NCBI GenBank assembly: GCA_963716865.1
Contig: CAVQUF010000001.1
Location: 248,001 to 312,000 of the forward strand
Length of the DNA: 64,000 nucleotides
Origin: AC-32 sp963716865
GTDB taxonomy: Bacteria > Actinomycetota > Thermoleophilia > Gaiellales > Gaiellaceae
Direction of reading: 5' to 3'
Below, one piece after another: positions 1 to 11,800 of this stretch. How positions within the stretch are numbered: the stretch's first letter is position 1; each line of letters starts with the position of its first letter. The translations under genes were made by a program, and so were the position numbers. The notes under the pieces are model-generated. The model was not told the origin of the DNA. It saw only the letters and a list, made by a program, of their open reading frames with translations, and made no database searches.

Positions 1-273
1 GCTCGATGAACAGCCGCTCGAGCTCGACGAGCGCCCGGGCCGTCTGCTCGGCGTGCGAGCCGGAGCCCACCGCGAGCTGGACGTGCGGCCTCGGCAGCGG
101 CAGCTCGGCGAAGAAGACGTCGTTGATCTCCGGGTCGTAGTGCTGTCCCGTGTGGATCAGGCGCTGCTCGACGGTGCCGAGCTGCTCGAGCTCGGAGTAC
201 ACCGGCGCGACCTTCATGTAGTTGGGGCGCGCACCGACCACGTGCGCGACAAGTTGGCGCCTCACGACCATGC
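1..273 (-). CDS. wecB: UDP-N-acetylglucosamine 2-epimerase (non-hydrolysing), 5' part only
   Basis: The reverse strand reads from an ATG at 273 into an N-terminus with the segments VVGARPNYMKVAPVYSEL and RLIHTGQHYDPEINDVFF. These are the hallmark start of the WecB/MnaA/WbpI family: the R-P-N/x-K substrate loop and the HTGQHYD motif. Only about 91 residues lie in the window; the catalytic core and C-terminus are cut off by the window edge. The family epimerises UDP-GlcNAc (or UDP-GlcNAc3NAcA in the Wbp/Wlb route) at C2 in the cytosol to make the ManNAc series for surface polysaccharide. It is transcribed away from the membrane protein at 432. Family assignment is firm; the exact substrate is not visible. 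Confidence 0.88.
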
Positions 274-431
274 CTCAATTGTGTGAGCCCGGAGGCCCCT
301 AGCACGACCCTCGATAGGCGGGTCCGTGGGACGGGCTTCTGCGCGATCGACCCGATATCGAAGATCCCCTGCGGGAATCCTGGTCGTCCGGGGGTTGTCG
401 CCCGGAGGAGGCGGCGACGACCCTGAAGAGC

Positions 432-1583
432 GTGCGCGGAGTGCTCACAGGCGTGGTCGCAATGGCGCTGATCGGCCTGGCCTGCCTCTCGGTCTGGCCG
501 AAGTTCAGCGACCCGGTGAGATGGACGCCCGACGGCATGTACTACGAGGCGCGCGTGTTGGAGTTTCGAGGCACGCCCCACGACACCGCGATGCGAGAGA
601 CGTTCGGCGGGCCGATCTCCGCGGAGCTGCGAGCTCGCGACCCGAGTCATTCTGGAAACGCCGAATGGGTCCGGTTCAACGAGCCGTTCTACCAGCGGCG
701 CGCCTCCGTGCCGCTCGTCGCAGCAGCCGTCTACCCGCTGAGCGGCAGCCGCTCACTGCTTTACGTCTCGCTCATAGGGTACGTCGCGTCGATACTGGCC
801 GTGTTCGGCCTGCTCTTGCTGCGGTTCAGGCTGGCAATCGCCGCTCTGGTGGCGGCCGCCACGGTCTTTCTCTCGCCGCTGATCGACCACTCCTCGCTTC
901 CCCAGACCGACAGTTGGGGAGTCGCGCTCGAGATCGTCGCGTTTGCCGCCGCCCTGCTTGCGCTCCGGCGCGGATGGCGCTGGTTACCGCTCTGGATCGG
1001 CGTGATTGTGCTTCTCTCGTTCACGCGCGACAGCACCTGGATCCCGGTCCTCGCGGTCGGGTGGATCGCGGTGCGCTCGAGAGCTCGCTTGCCCGTGACG
1101 CTCTTCCTGACGGGATTCGCCGCAGCACTACCCGACATCCTCATGTTCACGGTTCCCGTCCATGACCTGCTTGCGCTTCTCGTCAACAACTCGAACGTTC
1201 CCAGCGACACGTCCTGGGCTTTCATCGCCAGGAACTACCCGGGCGCAGTCGTGGAGCTCGTTCGCTCCAATGTCGGCTACCTGCGCCGCGGAGAGTGGTA
1301 CACGGCCTTCTACCTGATCGGGGGCGTGATCGCGATGCTCTTCCTCGTTCGGCGGCGACCGTCGGACAGAACGTTGTCCTCGCTGTTGACAGCCGGTGTC
1401 GTCATCGGGCTGTTCTACGTACTCGCTGCCCCGGTGTTCAGCGCGTTCCGGCTCGAGCTCGTGTTCGTGCCGATGGCAGCGTTCGGACTCGCATTCGCCC
1501 TCGAGCTCGCTGCGGAACGAGCCAGTGAGCACACCGGGGTGTTCGACCGGCTTGCCGTGCGCGCCCCTGTTCGCCGCTCTTGA
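432..1583 (+). CDS. Polytopic membrane protein, possible GT-C-type glycosyltransferase
   Basis: A 383-residue protein starting at GTG 432, with an N-terminal hydrophobic segment and roughly nine to ten predicted membrane helices spread to about residue 365. The first external loop carries WTPDGMYYEARVLEF, an acidic/aromatic loop after TM1 of the kind seen in GT-C lipid-linked sugar transferases (ArnT/PMT/DUF2029-like), followed by NEPFYQRRASVPL. No signature proves catalysis. It lies directly before the giant LamG/FN3 gene and opposite wecB, so a role in surface glycan or glycoprotein synthesis is plausible. It could also be a non-enzymatic membrane protein of unknown function. Confidence 0.55.
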   Translation: MRGVLTGVVAMALIGLACLSVWPKFSDPVRWTPDGMYYEARVLEFRGTPHDTAMRETFGGPISAELRARDPSHSGNAEWVRFNEPFYQRRASVPLVAAAVYPLSGSRSLLYVSLIGYVASILAVFGLLLLRFRLAIAALVAAATVFLSPLIDHSSLPQTDSWGVALEIVAFAAALLALRRGWRWLPLWIGVIVLLSFTRDSTWIPVLAVGWIAVRSRARLPVTLFLTGFAAALPDILMFTVPVHDLLALLVNNSNVPSDTSWAFIARNYPGAVVELVRSNVGYLRRGEWYTAFYLIGGVIAMLFLVRRRPSDRTLSSLLTAGVVIGLFYVLAAPVFSAFRLELVFVPMAAFGLAFALELAAERASEHTGVFDRLAVRAPVRRS

Positions 1584-1613
1584 TCTCGTAACCGCATCTC
1601 GCCGACCTCGACA

Positions 1614-1639
1614 CCCGGCTAGGGGTCGCCCTAGTCGGG
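1614..1639. promoter_or_regulatory. CTAG-containing inverted repeat between the membrane protein and the giant LamG gene
   Basis: Arms CCCGGCTAGGG (1614-1624) and CCCTAGTCGGG (1629-1639) are separated by GTCG. They form an 11-bp stem with a single G-U pair. It sits 31 bp after the stop of the upstream gene and 75 bp before the ATG at 1714. No T-run follows, so it is a weak terminator candidate. The embedded GGCTAGG is shared with other intergenic regions of this locus, so an operator is an alternative. Confidence 0.45.
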
Positions 1640-1713
1640 CGGCCATTGCCCCCGGTGGCGCGCGTGCGAGATAACAAGGCCTGTCCTCGGAGTTTCCGGT
1701 CGACCCGGTCACC

Positions 1714-4700
1714 ATGCGAACAACTGCGGCGCATACAGCGAGGGTTTGGCGTTCACTCCTGCTCTTGCCACGGCTCATGCTTGGAGCGTGCGTCGTCGCG
1801 GTCGCACTCATGCAACTCGGCGGGTCCTTGGCCGCAACACAGACCGCGGCCGCGGGACAGGCCGGCCTGGTGGCGGCGTACGGGCTTGATGAGGGCAGCG
1901 GCACAACCGTCACCGATCAGTCCGGCAACGGCAACAACGGCACGATCGCGAATGCGACCTGGGTAGCCGGCAAGTACGGCAACGCGCTCTCCTTCAACGG
2001 CAGCAACTCCTGGGTGACGGTCGCCGACTCGAACTCGCTCGACCTGACGACCGGGATGACGGTCGAGGCCTGGGTCAACCCCTCGGCCCTCGGAGCCGCC
2101 TACCGGACGGTGGTCTTCAAGGAGCAGACCGGAAACGAGGTCTTCTCGCTCTACGGCGCCCAGTCGGGCAGCGGACAGGTGCCGACCGGCGAGGCCTTCA
2201 TCGGCGGCTACAAGAACGCGAGCGGAACGAGCGCGCTGGCGCTCAACAGCTGGACGCACCTGGCCGAGAGCTACGACGGCTCCTCGCTGCGTCTGTACGT
2301 GAACGGCACGCTCGTTGCGACCACCGCCGCCCCGGGAGCGCTGACCGTCTCGAACGGCGCGCTGCGGATCGGCGGCAACAACATCTGGGGCGAGTACTTC
2401 GCCGGCCTGATCGACGAGGTGCGGGTCTACAACCGCGCCCTCAGCGCGGCCGAGATCCAGACCGACATGGCAACCCCGATCACGCCGATCGACACCCAGC
2501 CTCCGACCGCGCCCGCCAACCTGTCTGCGACCGGAGCGCTCAGCTCGGCCAGCCTCAGCTGGAGCGCCTCGAGCGACAACGTGGGCGTCACCCGCTACGA
2601 CCTCTACCGCTCGACCACATCGGGCTTTACCCCCAGCACGGCCAACCGGATCGCCCAGCCGAGCGGGACGAGCTACACCGACAGCAGTCTTTCCGCCGGC
2701 ACCTACTACTACAAGGTGGCCGCCGAGGATGCGGCCGGGAATCTGAGCGCGGCCTCGACCGAGGCCTCGGCTATCGTCGGCGACACGAGCCCGCCCACGG
2801 CCCCGGGAACGCTGAGCGCAACAGGCGCGGTCGGCAAGGCGACGCTCAGCTGGGGCGCCGCGAGCGACAACGTCGGGGTCACCCGCTACGACCTCTACCG
2901 CTCGACCACATCGGGCTTTACCCCCAGCACGGCCAACCGGATCGCCCAGCCGAGCGGGACGAGCTACGTCGACCTGACCACGCCGGGCACCTACTACTAC
3001 AAGGTGGCAGCCGAGGATGCGGCCGGGAACCTCGGCCCGGCCTCGAACGAGGCCTCGGCGACCGTCAGCGCTGATACGACCCCGCCGAGCACGCCCGCCA
3101 ACCCGGCCGCCTCGGTCACCGGCGGCTCGGTCAACCTGAGCTGGAGCGCCTCGAGCGACGACGTCGGCGTCACCCGCTACGACCTCTACCGCTCGACCAG
3201 CTCGGGCTTTACCCCCAGCACGGCCAACCGGATCGCCCAGCCGGGCGGGACGAGCTACGTCGACAGCGGGCTTGCGATCGGCACCTACTACTACAAGGTG
3301 GTCGCCGAGGACGCGGCCGGCAACCTCTCGACGCCCTCGAGCGAGGTCTCGGCAAGCGTGGCCGACTCGACTCCACCGAGCGCTCCGACCAGCCTGGCTG
3401 CAAGCGTGCTCGGCGCGAACGTCTCACTCAGCTGGAACCCCTCGAACGACAACATCGGCGTCCTGCGCTACGACCTCTACCGCGGCACGAGCGCCGGCTT
3501 TGCCGCCAGCGCGGCCAACCGGATCGCCCAGCCGACCGGCACCGCCTACAGCGACAACGGCCTGGCCGCCGGCAGCTACTACTACAAGGTCGCCGCCGAG
3601 GATGCGGCCGGCAACCTGAGCCCGGTCTCGAACGAGGTCGTGGCCACCATCCCCGACACGACCGCGCCGACGGCGCCGACCAACCTGACTGCAAGCGGCA
3701 GCGCCGGGCAGACATCGCTCTTCTGGCTGCCCTCGAGTGACAACGTCGGCGTCACCCGCTACGACCTCTACCGCTCGACCAGCTCGGGCTTTACCCCCAG
3801 CGCGGCCAACCGGATCGCCCAGCCGACCGGGCTGAGCTACACCGACAACGGCCTTGCCGCCGGCACCTACTACTACAAGGTCGCCGCCGAGGATGCGGCC
3901 GGGAATCTCAGCGCTGCCTCGAACCAGGCCACGGCCGTTGTGACCGCCGCTGTCCCAGCGGGCCTGGTCGCCGCGCTCGGCTTCGACGAGGGGACCGGCA
4001 CCGGTACGGCGGACCGCTCCGGCAACGGCAACAACGGCACGATCGCGAATGCGACCTGGGTAGCCGGCAAGTACGGCAACGCGCTCTCCTTCAACGGCAG
4101 CAACTCCTGGGTGACGGTCGCCGACTCGAACTCGCTCGACCTGACGACCGGGATGACGGTCGAGGCCTGGGTCAACCCCTCGGCCCTCGGAGCCGCCTAC
4201 CGGACGGTGGTCTTCAAGGAGCAGACCGGAAACGAGGTCTTCTCGCTCTACGGCGCCCAGTCGGGCAGCGGACAGGTGCCGACCGGCGAGGCCTTCATCG
4301 GCGGCTACAAGAACGCGAGCGGAACGAGCGCGCTGGCGCTCAACAGCTGGACGCACCTGGCCGAGAGCTACGACGGCTCCTCGCTGCGTCTGTACGTGAA
4401 CGGCACGCTCGTTGCGACCACCGCCGCCCCGGGAGCGCTGACCGTCTCGAACGGCGCGCTGCGGATCGGCGGCAACAACATCTGGGGCGAGTACTTCGCC
4501 GGCCTGATCGACGAGGTGCGGGTCTACAACCGCGCCCTCAGCGCGGCCGAGATCCAGACCGACATGGCAACCCCGATCACGCCGATCGACACCCAGCCTC
4601 CGACCGCGCCCGCCAACCTGTCTGCGACCGGAGCGCTCAGCTCGGCCAGCCTCAGCTGGAGCGCCTCGAGCGACAACGTGGGCGTCACCCGCTACGACCT

Positions 4701-7700
4701 CTACCGCTCGACCACATCGGGCTTTACCCCCAGCACGGCCAACCGGATCGCCCAGCCGAGCGGGACGAGCTACACCGACAGCAGTCTTTCCGCCGGCACC
4801 TACTACTACAAGGTGGCCGCCGAGGATGCGGCCGGGAATCTGAGCGCGGCCTCGAACGAGGCCTCGGCTATCGTCGGCGACACGAGCCCGCCCACGGCCC
4901 CGGGAACGCTGAGCGCAACAGGCGCGGTCGGCAAGGCGACGCTCAGCTGGGGCGCCGCGAGCGACAACGTCGGGGTCACCCGCTACGACCTCTACCGCTC
5001 GACCAGCTCGGGCTTTACCCCCAGCACGGCCAACCGGATCGCCCAGCCGAGCGGGACGAGCTACGTCGACCTGACCACGCCGGGCACCTACTACTACAAG
5101 GTGGCAGCCGAGGATGCGGCCGGGAACCTCGGCCCGGCCTCGAACGAGGCCTCGGCGACCGTCAGCGCTGATACGACCCCGCCGAGCACGCCCGCCAACC
5201 CGGCCGCCTCGGTCACCGGCGGCTCGGTCAACCTGAGCTGGAGCGCCTCGAGCGACGACGTCGGCGTCACCCGCTACGACCTCTACCGCTCGACCAGCTC
5301 GGGCTTTACCCCCAGCACGGCCAACCGGATCGCCCAGCCGGGCGGGACGAGCTACGTCGACAGCGGGCTTGCGATCGGCACCTACTACTACAAGGTGGTC
5401 GCCGAGGACGCGGCCGGCAACCTCTCGACGCCCTCGAGCGAGGTCTCGGCAAGCGTGGCCGACTCGACTCCACCGAGCGCTCCGACCAGCCTGGCTGCAA
5501 GCGTGCTCGGCGCGAACGTCTCACTCAGCTGGAACCCCTCGAACGACAACATCGGCGTCCTGCGCTACGACCTCTACCGCGGCACGAGCGCCGGCTTTGC
5601 CGCCAGCGCGGCCAACCGGATCGCCCAGCCGACCGGCACCGCCTACAGCGACAACGGCCTGGCCGCCGGCAGCTACTACTACAAGGTCGCCGCCGAGGAT
5701 GCGGCCGGCAACCTGAGCCCGGTCTCGAACGAGGTCGTGGCCACCATCCCCGACACGACCGCGCCGACGGCGCCGACCAACCTGACTGCAAGCGGCAGCG
5801 CCGGGCAGACATCGCTCTTCTGGCTGCCCTCGAGTGACAACGTCGGCGTCACCCGCTACGACCTCTACCGCTCGACCAGCTCGGGCTTTACCCCCAGCGC
5901 GGCCAACCGGATCGCCCAGCCGACCGGGCTGAGCTACACCGACAACGGCCTTGCCGCCGGCACCTACTACTACAAGGTCGCCGCCGAGGATGCGGCCGGG
6001 AATCTCAGCGCTGCCTCGAACCAGGCCACGGCGGTGGTCACGATGGCGACCCGTGCAGGGCTCGTTGCAGCCTACGGCTTCGACGCCGGCAGCGGCACGA
6101 CCGCCATCGACCAGTCCGGCAACGGCAACAACGGCACGATCGCGAATGCGACCTGGGTAGCCGGCAAGTTCGGCAACGGGCTCTTCTTCAACGGTTCGAA
6201 TGCTCGGGTGAACATCAACGACTCGAACTCGCTCGACCTGACGACGGGGATGACGCTCGAGGCGTGGGTCAAGCCCTCACTCCTCAATGCCTACCAGACG
6301 GCCATCTTCAAGGAACAGACCGGCGATCTCGCATACGGGCTCTACGCGAACACCACGGACAACGCGCCCGACACGGAGGCGTACATCGGCGGGGTCGCGA
6401 AGAAAGCCGTGGCGGGAAGCGCGCTGGCCACCGGAGCCTGGTCCTACCTGACGGCGACGTACGACGGCACGTCGTTGCACCTCTACCTGAACGGGGTACA
6501 AACAGCCCAGGTCGCCGCGTCCGGCTCGATCTTGACTTCGGCGGGCGCGCTGCGCATCGGCGGCAACAACATCTGGAACGAATGGTTCAACGGCTGGATC
6601 GACGAGGTTCGCGTCTACAACCGCGCGCTCAGCGCCGCCGAGATCCAGGACGACATGAACATCAGCGTCACGCCGGATACGACGCTTCCGACGATCGTGG
6701 CCAAGTCGCCTGCGGACGGCTCGGCCGGTATCAACGTCGGCACGCCCGTGGCGGCCACGTTCAGCGAGCTGATCAGGTCCAGCAGCCTCACGGCGTCGAG
6801 CTTCGTCCTCAAGGACTCAGCAGGCAACGTCGTGCCCGCGAGCGTCAGCTTCGATACTTCGACCAACGTGGCGACCCTGGCGCCCCAGGTGGCACTGCAG
6901 TACGGCGCCACGTACACCGCGACGGTGAAGGGTGGCAGCGGGCGGTGTCACGGACTACGTCGGCAATCCGCTCGCCTCCGACGTCAGCTGGTCGTTCACG
7001 ACCGAGGCCTCGCCGCCGCCGCTGCTGGTCGTGACCTCGAGCGCCAACCCCTACGGGATGTACCTGACCGAGATCCTGCGCAACGAGGGCCTCGATGCCT
7101 TCACCACCCTCGATCGCTCGCTGCTGGCACCGGCGGTGCTCTCCAACTTCGACGTCGTCCTGCTCGGCGATACCAGCCTGAGCGCAAGCCAGGTGACGAC
7201 CTTGAGCAACTGGGTCAACGGTGGCGGCAAGCTGATCGCGATGCACCCGGACAAGCAGCTGGCCGGCCTGCTCGGGCTGAGCGATGCCGGCTCGACCCTT
7301 GTCAACGCCTACCTCAAGGTCAACACCGCAAGCGGCCCCGGGGTCGGGATCACCGACCAGACGATCCAGTACCACGGCAGCGCCGACCGCTACACCCTCA
7401 ACGGCGCGAGCGCGGTCGCAACGCTCTACTCGAATGCGACGACGGCTACCAGCAACCCGGCGGTCAGCCTGCGCTCGGTCGGCGGAAGCGGCGGCCAGGC
7501 GGCCGCCTTCAGCTACGACCTGGCCCGCTCGGTCGTCCTCACCCGCCAGGGCAACCCGGCCTGGGCCGGGCAGGAGCGCGACGGCGTCCTCGGCGTGCGC
7601 CCGGACGACATGTTCTTCGGGGCCAAGAGCGGCGATGTCCAGCCCGACTGGCTCGACACGAGCAAGATCGCGATCCCGCAGGCCGACGAGCAGCAGCGCC

Positions 7701-8756
7701 TGCTCATCAACCTGATCACCCAGATGGAGCGCAGCAAGCTGCCGCTGCCCCACTTCTGGTACCTGCCGCGCGGGCTGAAGGCGGCCGTCGCGATGAGCGG
7801 CGACGATCACGCCGTCGGCGGCACCGCCTTCCACTTCGACCAGTTCAAGGCGGAGAGCGCGCCCGGCTGTGTGGTCGCCCTCTGGCAGTGCGTCCGCTCG
7901 ACCTCCTACATCTACCCGGACAGCCCGCTCACCAACGCCCAGGCCGCCGCCTACACCGCCGACGGCTTCGAGGTCGCGCTCCACCCTCCGACGGCGGCTG
8001 TAACGCGACGCCGAGGACACCGGCCTACTGGAGCGCCCTCTTCGACTCGCAGCTGCTGCAGTTCACGGCCAAGTACACCAGCGTGCCGGCTCAGGTCAGC
8101 AGCCGCACGCACTGCGTCGAGTGGCCCGACTGGGCCTCGGAGGCCAAGATCGAGCTCGCGCACGGGATCCGGCTCGACGGCAACTACTACCACTTCTCCA
8201 GCGGGTGGATCGGGAACAAGCCGGGCTTCCTGACCGGGGGCGGCTTCCCGATGCGCTTTGCCGACAGCGACGGCAGCCTGATCGACGTCTACCAGGAGAA
8301 CACCAACATGGACGACGAGGCCGGCCAGCTCTACCCGGCGACCGTCAACGCGCTGCTCGACAACGCGACCGGGCCGAATGGCTACTACGGCGTCTTGGCA
8401 CCAACATGCACACCGACGAGGCAAGCGACAAGCCGGACGAGGATGCGATCGTCGCCTCGGCCCAGGCTCACGGCGTGCCGGTCATCTCCTACAAGCAGCT
8501 TCGACCTGCGGTCGACGGCGCAACAGCTCGACCATCCGCGGCCTCTCCTGGAGCGCCGGCACCTTCACCTTTGTCACCACCGTCGGCGCGGGTGGACCGG
8601 CCTGCAGACGATGCTCCCGACCCAGGGCCCAAGCGGCAGCCTGAGCGCGCTCAGCTGCGGGGCTCGCCGCGGGCCTACTCGCTGCAGACGATCAAGGGAA
8701 TCCAGTACGCGATGTTCGACACGATCACCGGCAGCTGCCAGGCGACGTACTCCTGA
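1714..8756 (+). CDS. Giant secreted LamG / fibronectin-III / Big_5 protein with amidotransferase-like and deacetylase-like C-terminal module (frameshifted)
   Basis: Starts at ATG 1714 with a signal-anchor segment (about residues 14-45). Domain order: LamG (about residues 50-250), five FN3 repeats of about 97 residues, LamG, five FN3, LamG (about 1448-1650), and a Big_5/SbsA-type Ig domain (about 1655-1755). A ThuA/GATase-like alpha/beta domain follows (nt 7015-7600), then a domain with MSGDDHAVGG that resembles NodB/polysaccharide deacetylases (nt 7740-8700). The reading frame breaks near 6931, 7986, 8396 and at least twice more before 8756. The protein sequence continues across each break, as shown by comparison with the paralogue ending at 14135. 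LamG and FN3 domains bind glycans or extend enzymes from the surface, so an extracellular or wall-bound polysaccharide-interacting protein is likely. No sorting motif is visible at the C-terminus. Confidence 0.75.
1859..6052 (+). repeat. Tandem duplication, two 2,097-bp units (LamG + 5 FN3 each)
   Basis: Unit A is 1859-3955 and unit B 3956-6052; equivalent positions are exactly 2,097 bp (699 codons) apart. From about 1918 versus 4015 to the end of the units the DNA is almost identical. Visible differences include a T/N codon change near 2757/4854 and an ACA/AGC change near 2906/5003. The first 60 bp of the units differ more. A third, more diverged LamG begins at 6055. The near-identity at synonymous sites points to a very recent unequal-exchange event or ongoing gene conversion. 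Confidence 0.95.
6969..8756 (+). repeat. C-terminal module, direct repeat copy 1 (partner at 12343-14135)
   Basis: About 1.8 kb is nearly identical to 12343-14135, offset 5,374 bp at the left end and 5,379 bp at the right end because of small indels. It encodes the end of Big_5, the amidotransferase-like domain and the deacetylase-like domain. One patch, about 7259-7310 versus 12633-12684, is clearly diverged while both flanks match. Recombination between the copies would delete about 5.4 kb and fuse the two giant genes. Confidence 0.93.
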
Positions 8757-8881
8757 GGCATTCGTAAGACCCGGCTACCAGCTCTGTGCGGGCGACCAGG
8801 GAACACTTCAGAACGCTTGACCTTCGGGGGGCGCCGCGGTAGCCCAGCGCCCGCGATGATATCGATTGTCATGTAAGCCCA

Positions 8882-11800
8882 GTGCGGCGGCGGCTGGCGA
8901 GCGTGGGGCTGCGGAAGCCCCACGCGCGCAAGCCTTCTTGCGCTTGCCCTGGCCGCAGCCGTTGCGCTGGTGGCCTTGGCCGGGCGCTGCGCCTGCTGCG
9001 CCCGGCGATCCGGTTCCCGGCCTCGTCGCCGCCTACTCCTTCGACGACGGCTCGGGCAACGCGCTGACCGACGCCTCCGGCAACGGGCACAACGGGACGA
9101 TCTCCGGTGCGACCTGGACGAGCGGGCACGACGGAGGTGCTCTCTCCTTCAACGGCACTAACGCCTCCGTCGACCTCGGCGGCCTCGGCACCTTCTACCA
9201 GAGCGGCTTCACGCTCGAGGCCTGGGTGCAGAAGGCCACCAGCAAGAAGAGACGTCGGGGTGCTCGGCAGCTGGCTCAGCGGGGCCAGCGGGCCGATGCT
9301 CTGGATCGACCACCTCGGCGGCGATTATCAGCTCACGCTCGGGACGACCGGGCTGGACAGCTACCTCGACTCGGGTCAGAAGCCTGTCGTGGGGCAATGG
9401 CAGAACGTCGCCGCCGCCATCGACGGCAGCACCGCCCGCTACTACATTGACGGCACGCAGGTTGCCAGCCGCAGCGTCACCTATTCGGTCGGCAGCTCGA
9501 ACGCGTGGCGAATCGGAGCCCATGGCAGCAGTCCCGGAGGCTTCTTCGACGGCTTGATCGACAACGTTCGCGTCTACAACCGCGCCCTCAGCGCCACCGA
9601 GGTGCAGAACGACATGAACTGCCGTGGGGGCGGCGGCAACGCCCAGCCGAGCACCCACTGCCGCCGGGAGGCCTCACCGTCTCAGACCGGACGAAGACGT
9701 CGATCTCGGTGTTCTGGAATGCCTCGACAGCGGGTAGCGCCCCTGTCGCCGGGTACAACCTCTACCTCGACGAACGCAGGTCGGAACGACGTCGGCGACG
9801 TCGTTCACGTTCACAGGGTTGTCGTGCTCCACCAGCCACCAGCTGGGGGTGGAGGCCTTCGACTCCGCGGGGAGCGTTTCCACGCGCACTCTTCTCGGCG
9901 CGTCCACGTCGCTCTGCGGCCCGGACAAGCGGCCTGGTCGCCGCCTACTCCTTCGACGACGGCTCGGGCAACGCGCTGACCGACGCCTCCGGCGACGGGC
10001 ACAACGGGACGATCTCCGGTGCGACCTGGACGAGCGGGCACGACGGAGGTGCTCTCTCCTTCAACGGCACTAACGCCTCCGTCGACCTCGGCGGCCTCGG
10101 CGCCTTCTACCCAGAGCGGCTTCACGCTCGAGGCCTGGGTGCAGAAGGCCACCAGGAAGCAAGACGTCGGGGTGCTCGGCAGCTGGCTCAGCGGGGCCAG
10201 CGGGCCGATGCTCTGGATCGACCACCTCGGCGGCGACTATCAGCTCACGCTCGGGACGACCGGGCTGACAGCTACCTCGACTCGGGTCAGAAGCCTGTCG
10301 TGGGGCAATGGCAGAACGTCGCCGCCACCTACGACGGCAGCACCGCCCGCTACTACATTGACGGCACGCAGGTTGCCAGCCGCAGCGTCACCTATTCCGT
10401 CGGCAGCTCGAACGCGTGGCGGATCGGGCCTATGGCGGCAGTTCCGGAGGCTTCTTCGACGGCTTGATCGACAACGTTCGCGTCTACAACCGCGCCCTCA
10501 GCGCCACCGAGGTGCAGAACGACATGAACTTGCCCGTGGGGGCGGCGTCTACGGACACTTCACCACCGACTGCTCCGGGCACGCTCTCGGCGTCAGGTGG
10601 TCTCGGACAAATCAGTTTGAACTGGGGCGCAGCCACAGACGACATCGGCGTCGCCCGTTACGACGTCTATCGAGGCACGAGCTCAGGCTTCACACCGTCG
10701 AGCGCGAACCGAATCGCGCAGCCGACGGGCTTGAGCTACACGGACACCAACCTCGCGCCCGGCACCTACTACTACAAGGTTGCAGCCCGAAGATGCCGCC
10801 GGCAACGTCGGGCGCCGCTTCCAATGAAGCGAGCGCGACGGCCGACAACCGACACGACACCGCCAACGGCTCCGGGCAACCTCGGTGCAACCACGACCGG
10901 TACAGGCCCTCTCACATGGACGGCCGCGACCGACGACGTCGGAGTGACCAAGTACGACGTCTACCGGGCGACGACTCCCGGCTTTGCGCCGAACGCAGCC
11001 AATCGAATCGCCCAGCCCACCGGCTTGAGCTATACGGACAGCGGCCTCGCCGTCGGCACGTACTACTACAAGGTTGCAGCAGAGGATGCAGCCGGCAATG
11101 TCGGGGCAGCCTCGAACGAGGTGACCGCAATGGTGACGGCCGGCGCACCGCCGACGGTCTCGATCACCGCGCCGGCAACGGGAACCGTAAGTGGAGTTCA
11201 AGCCGTCACAGCTTCGGCGAGCTCGAACCAAGGCGTGGCCGGAGTCCAATTCAAGCTCGATGGTCAAAACCTGGGCGCCGAGGACTCGGCGAGTCCGTAC
11301 TCGGTTACGTGGGACACACGCGCCGAGGTGAACGGCTCGCACACACTCACAGCCGTCGTCCGCGACATCGCCGGGAACACCGCAAGCTCCGCGCCGGTGG
11401 GCGTGACGGTCAGCAATTCCGGCGTGTCGACCGCAGGCCTCCAGGCCGCCTACAGCCTCGATGAGAACGGTCAGTTCGGAAGCGCGGCACTCGATACGTC
11501 GGGGAACTACAGGACAGGCACGCTCGTAGGCGGCAGCTGGACGACTGCAGGCCGGTACGGCGGGGCCGTGTCTCTCAGCGGCTCAAACAGCGAAATCGAC
11601 CTCCCCGCCCTCGGCACGTTCTACAAGACGGGATTCACACTCGAGGCGTGGGTCTACAAGCAGACAAGCAAGGTCGACGTCGGAGTGGTCGGCGCGTGGG
11701 TGAGCGGCGCGGGCGGACCGATGATCTGGGTCGACCATGTCACCGGCCACTACCGGCTGACATTCGGAACCACGTTCTCGAACTACCTCGACTCGGGCAT

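Noticed and set aside
1859..6052. CRISPR array or VNTR of short units
   Set aside because: The repeated units are whole LamG/FN3 coding domains of about 290 bp or 2.1 kb, with no short repeats or spacers.
8756..8882. Insertion sequence or transposase remnant between the two giant genes
   Set aside because: The 125-bp gap holds no transposase-like coding and no terminal inverted repeats; the large repeats are explained by domain duplication.
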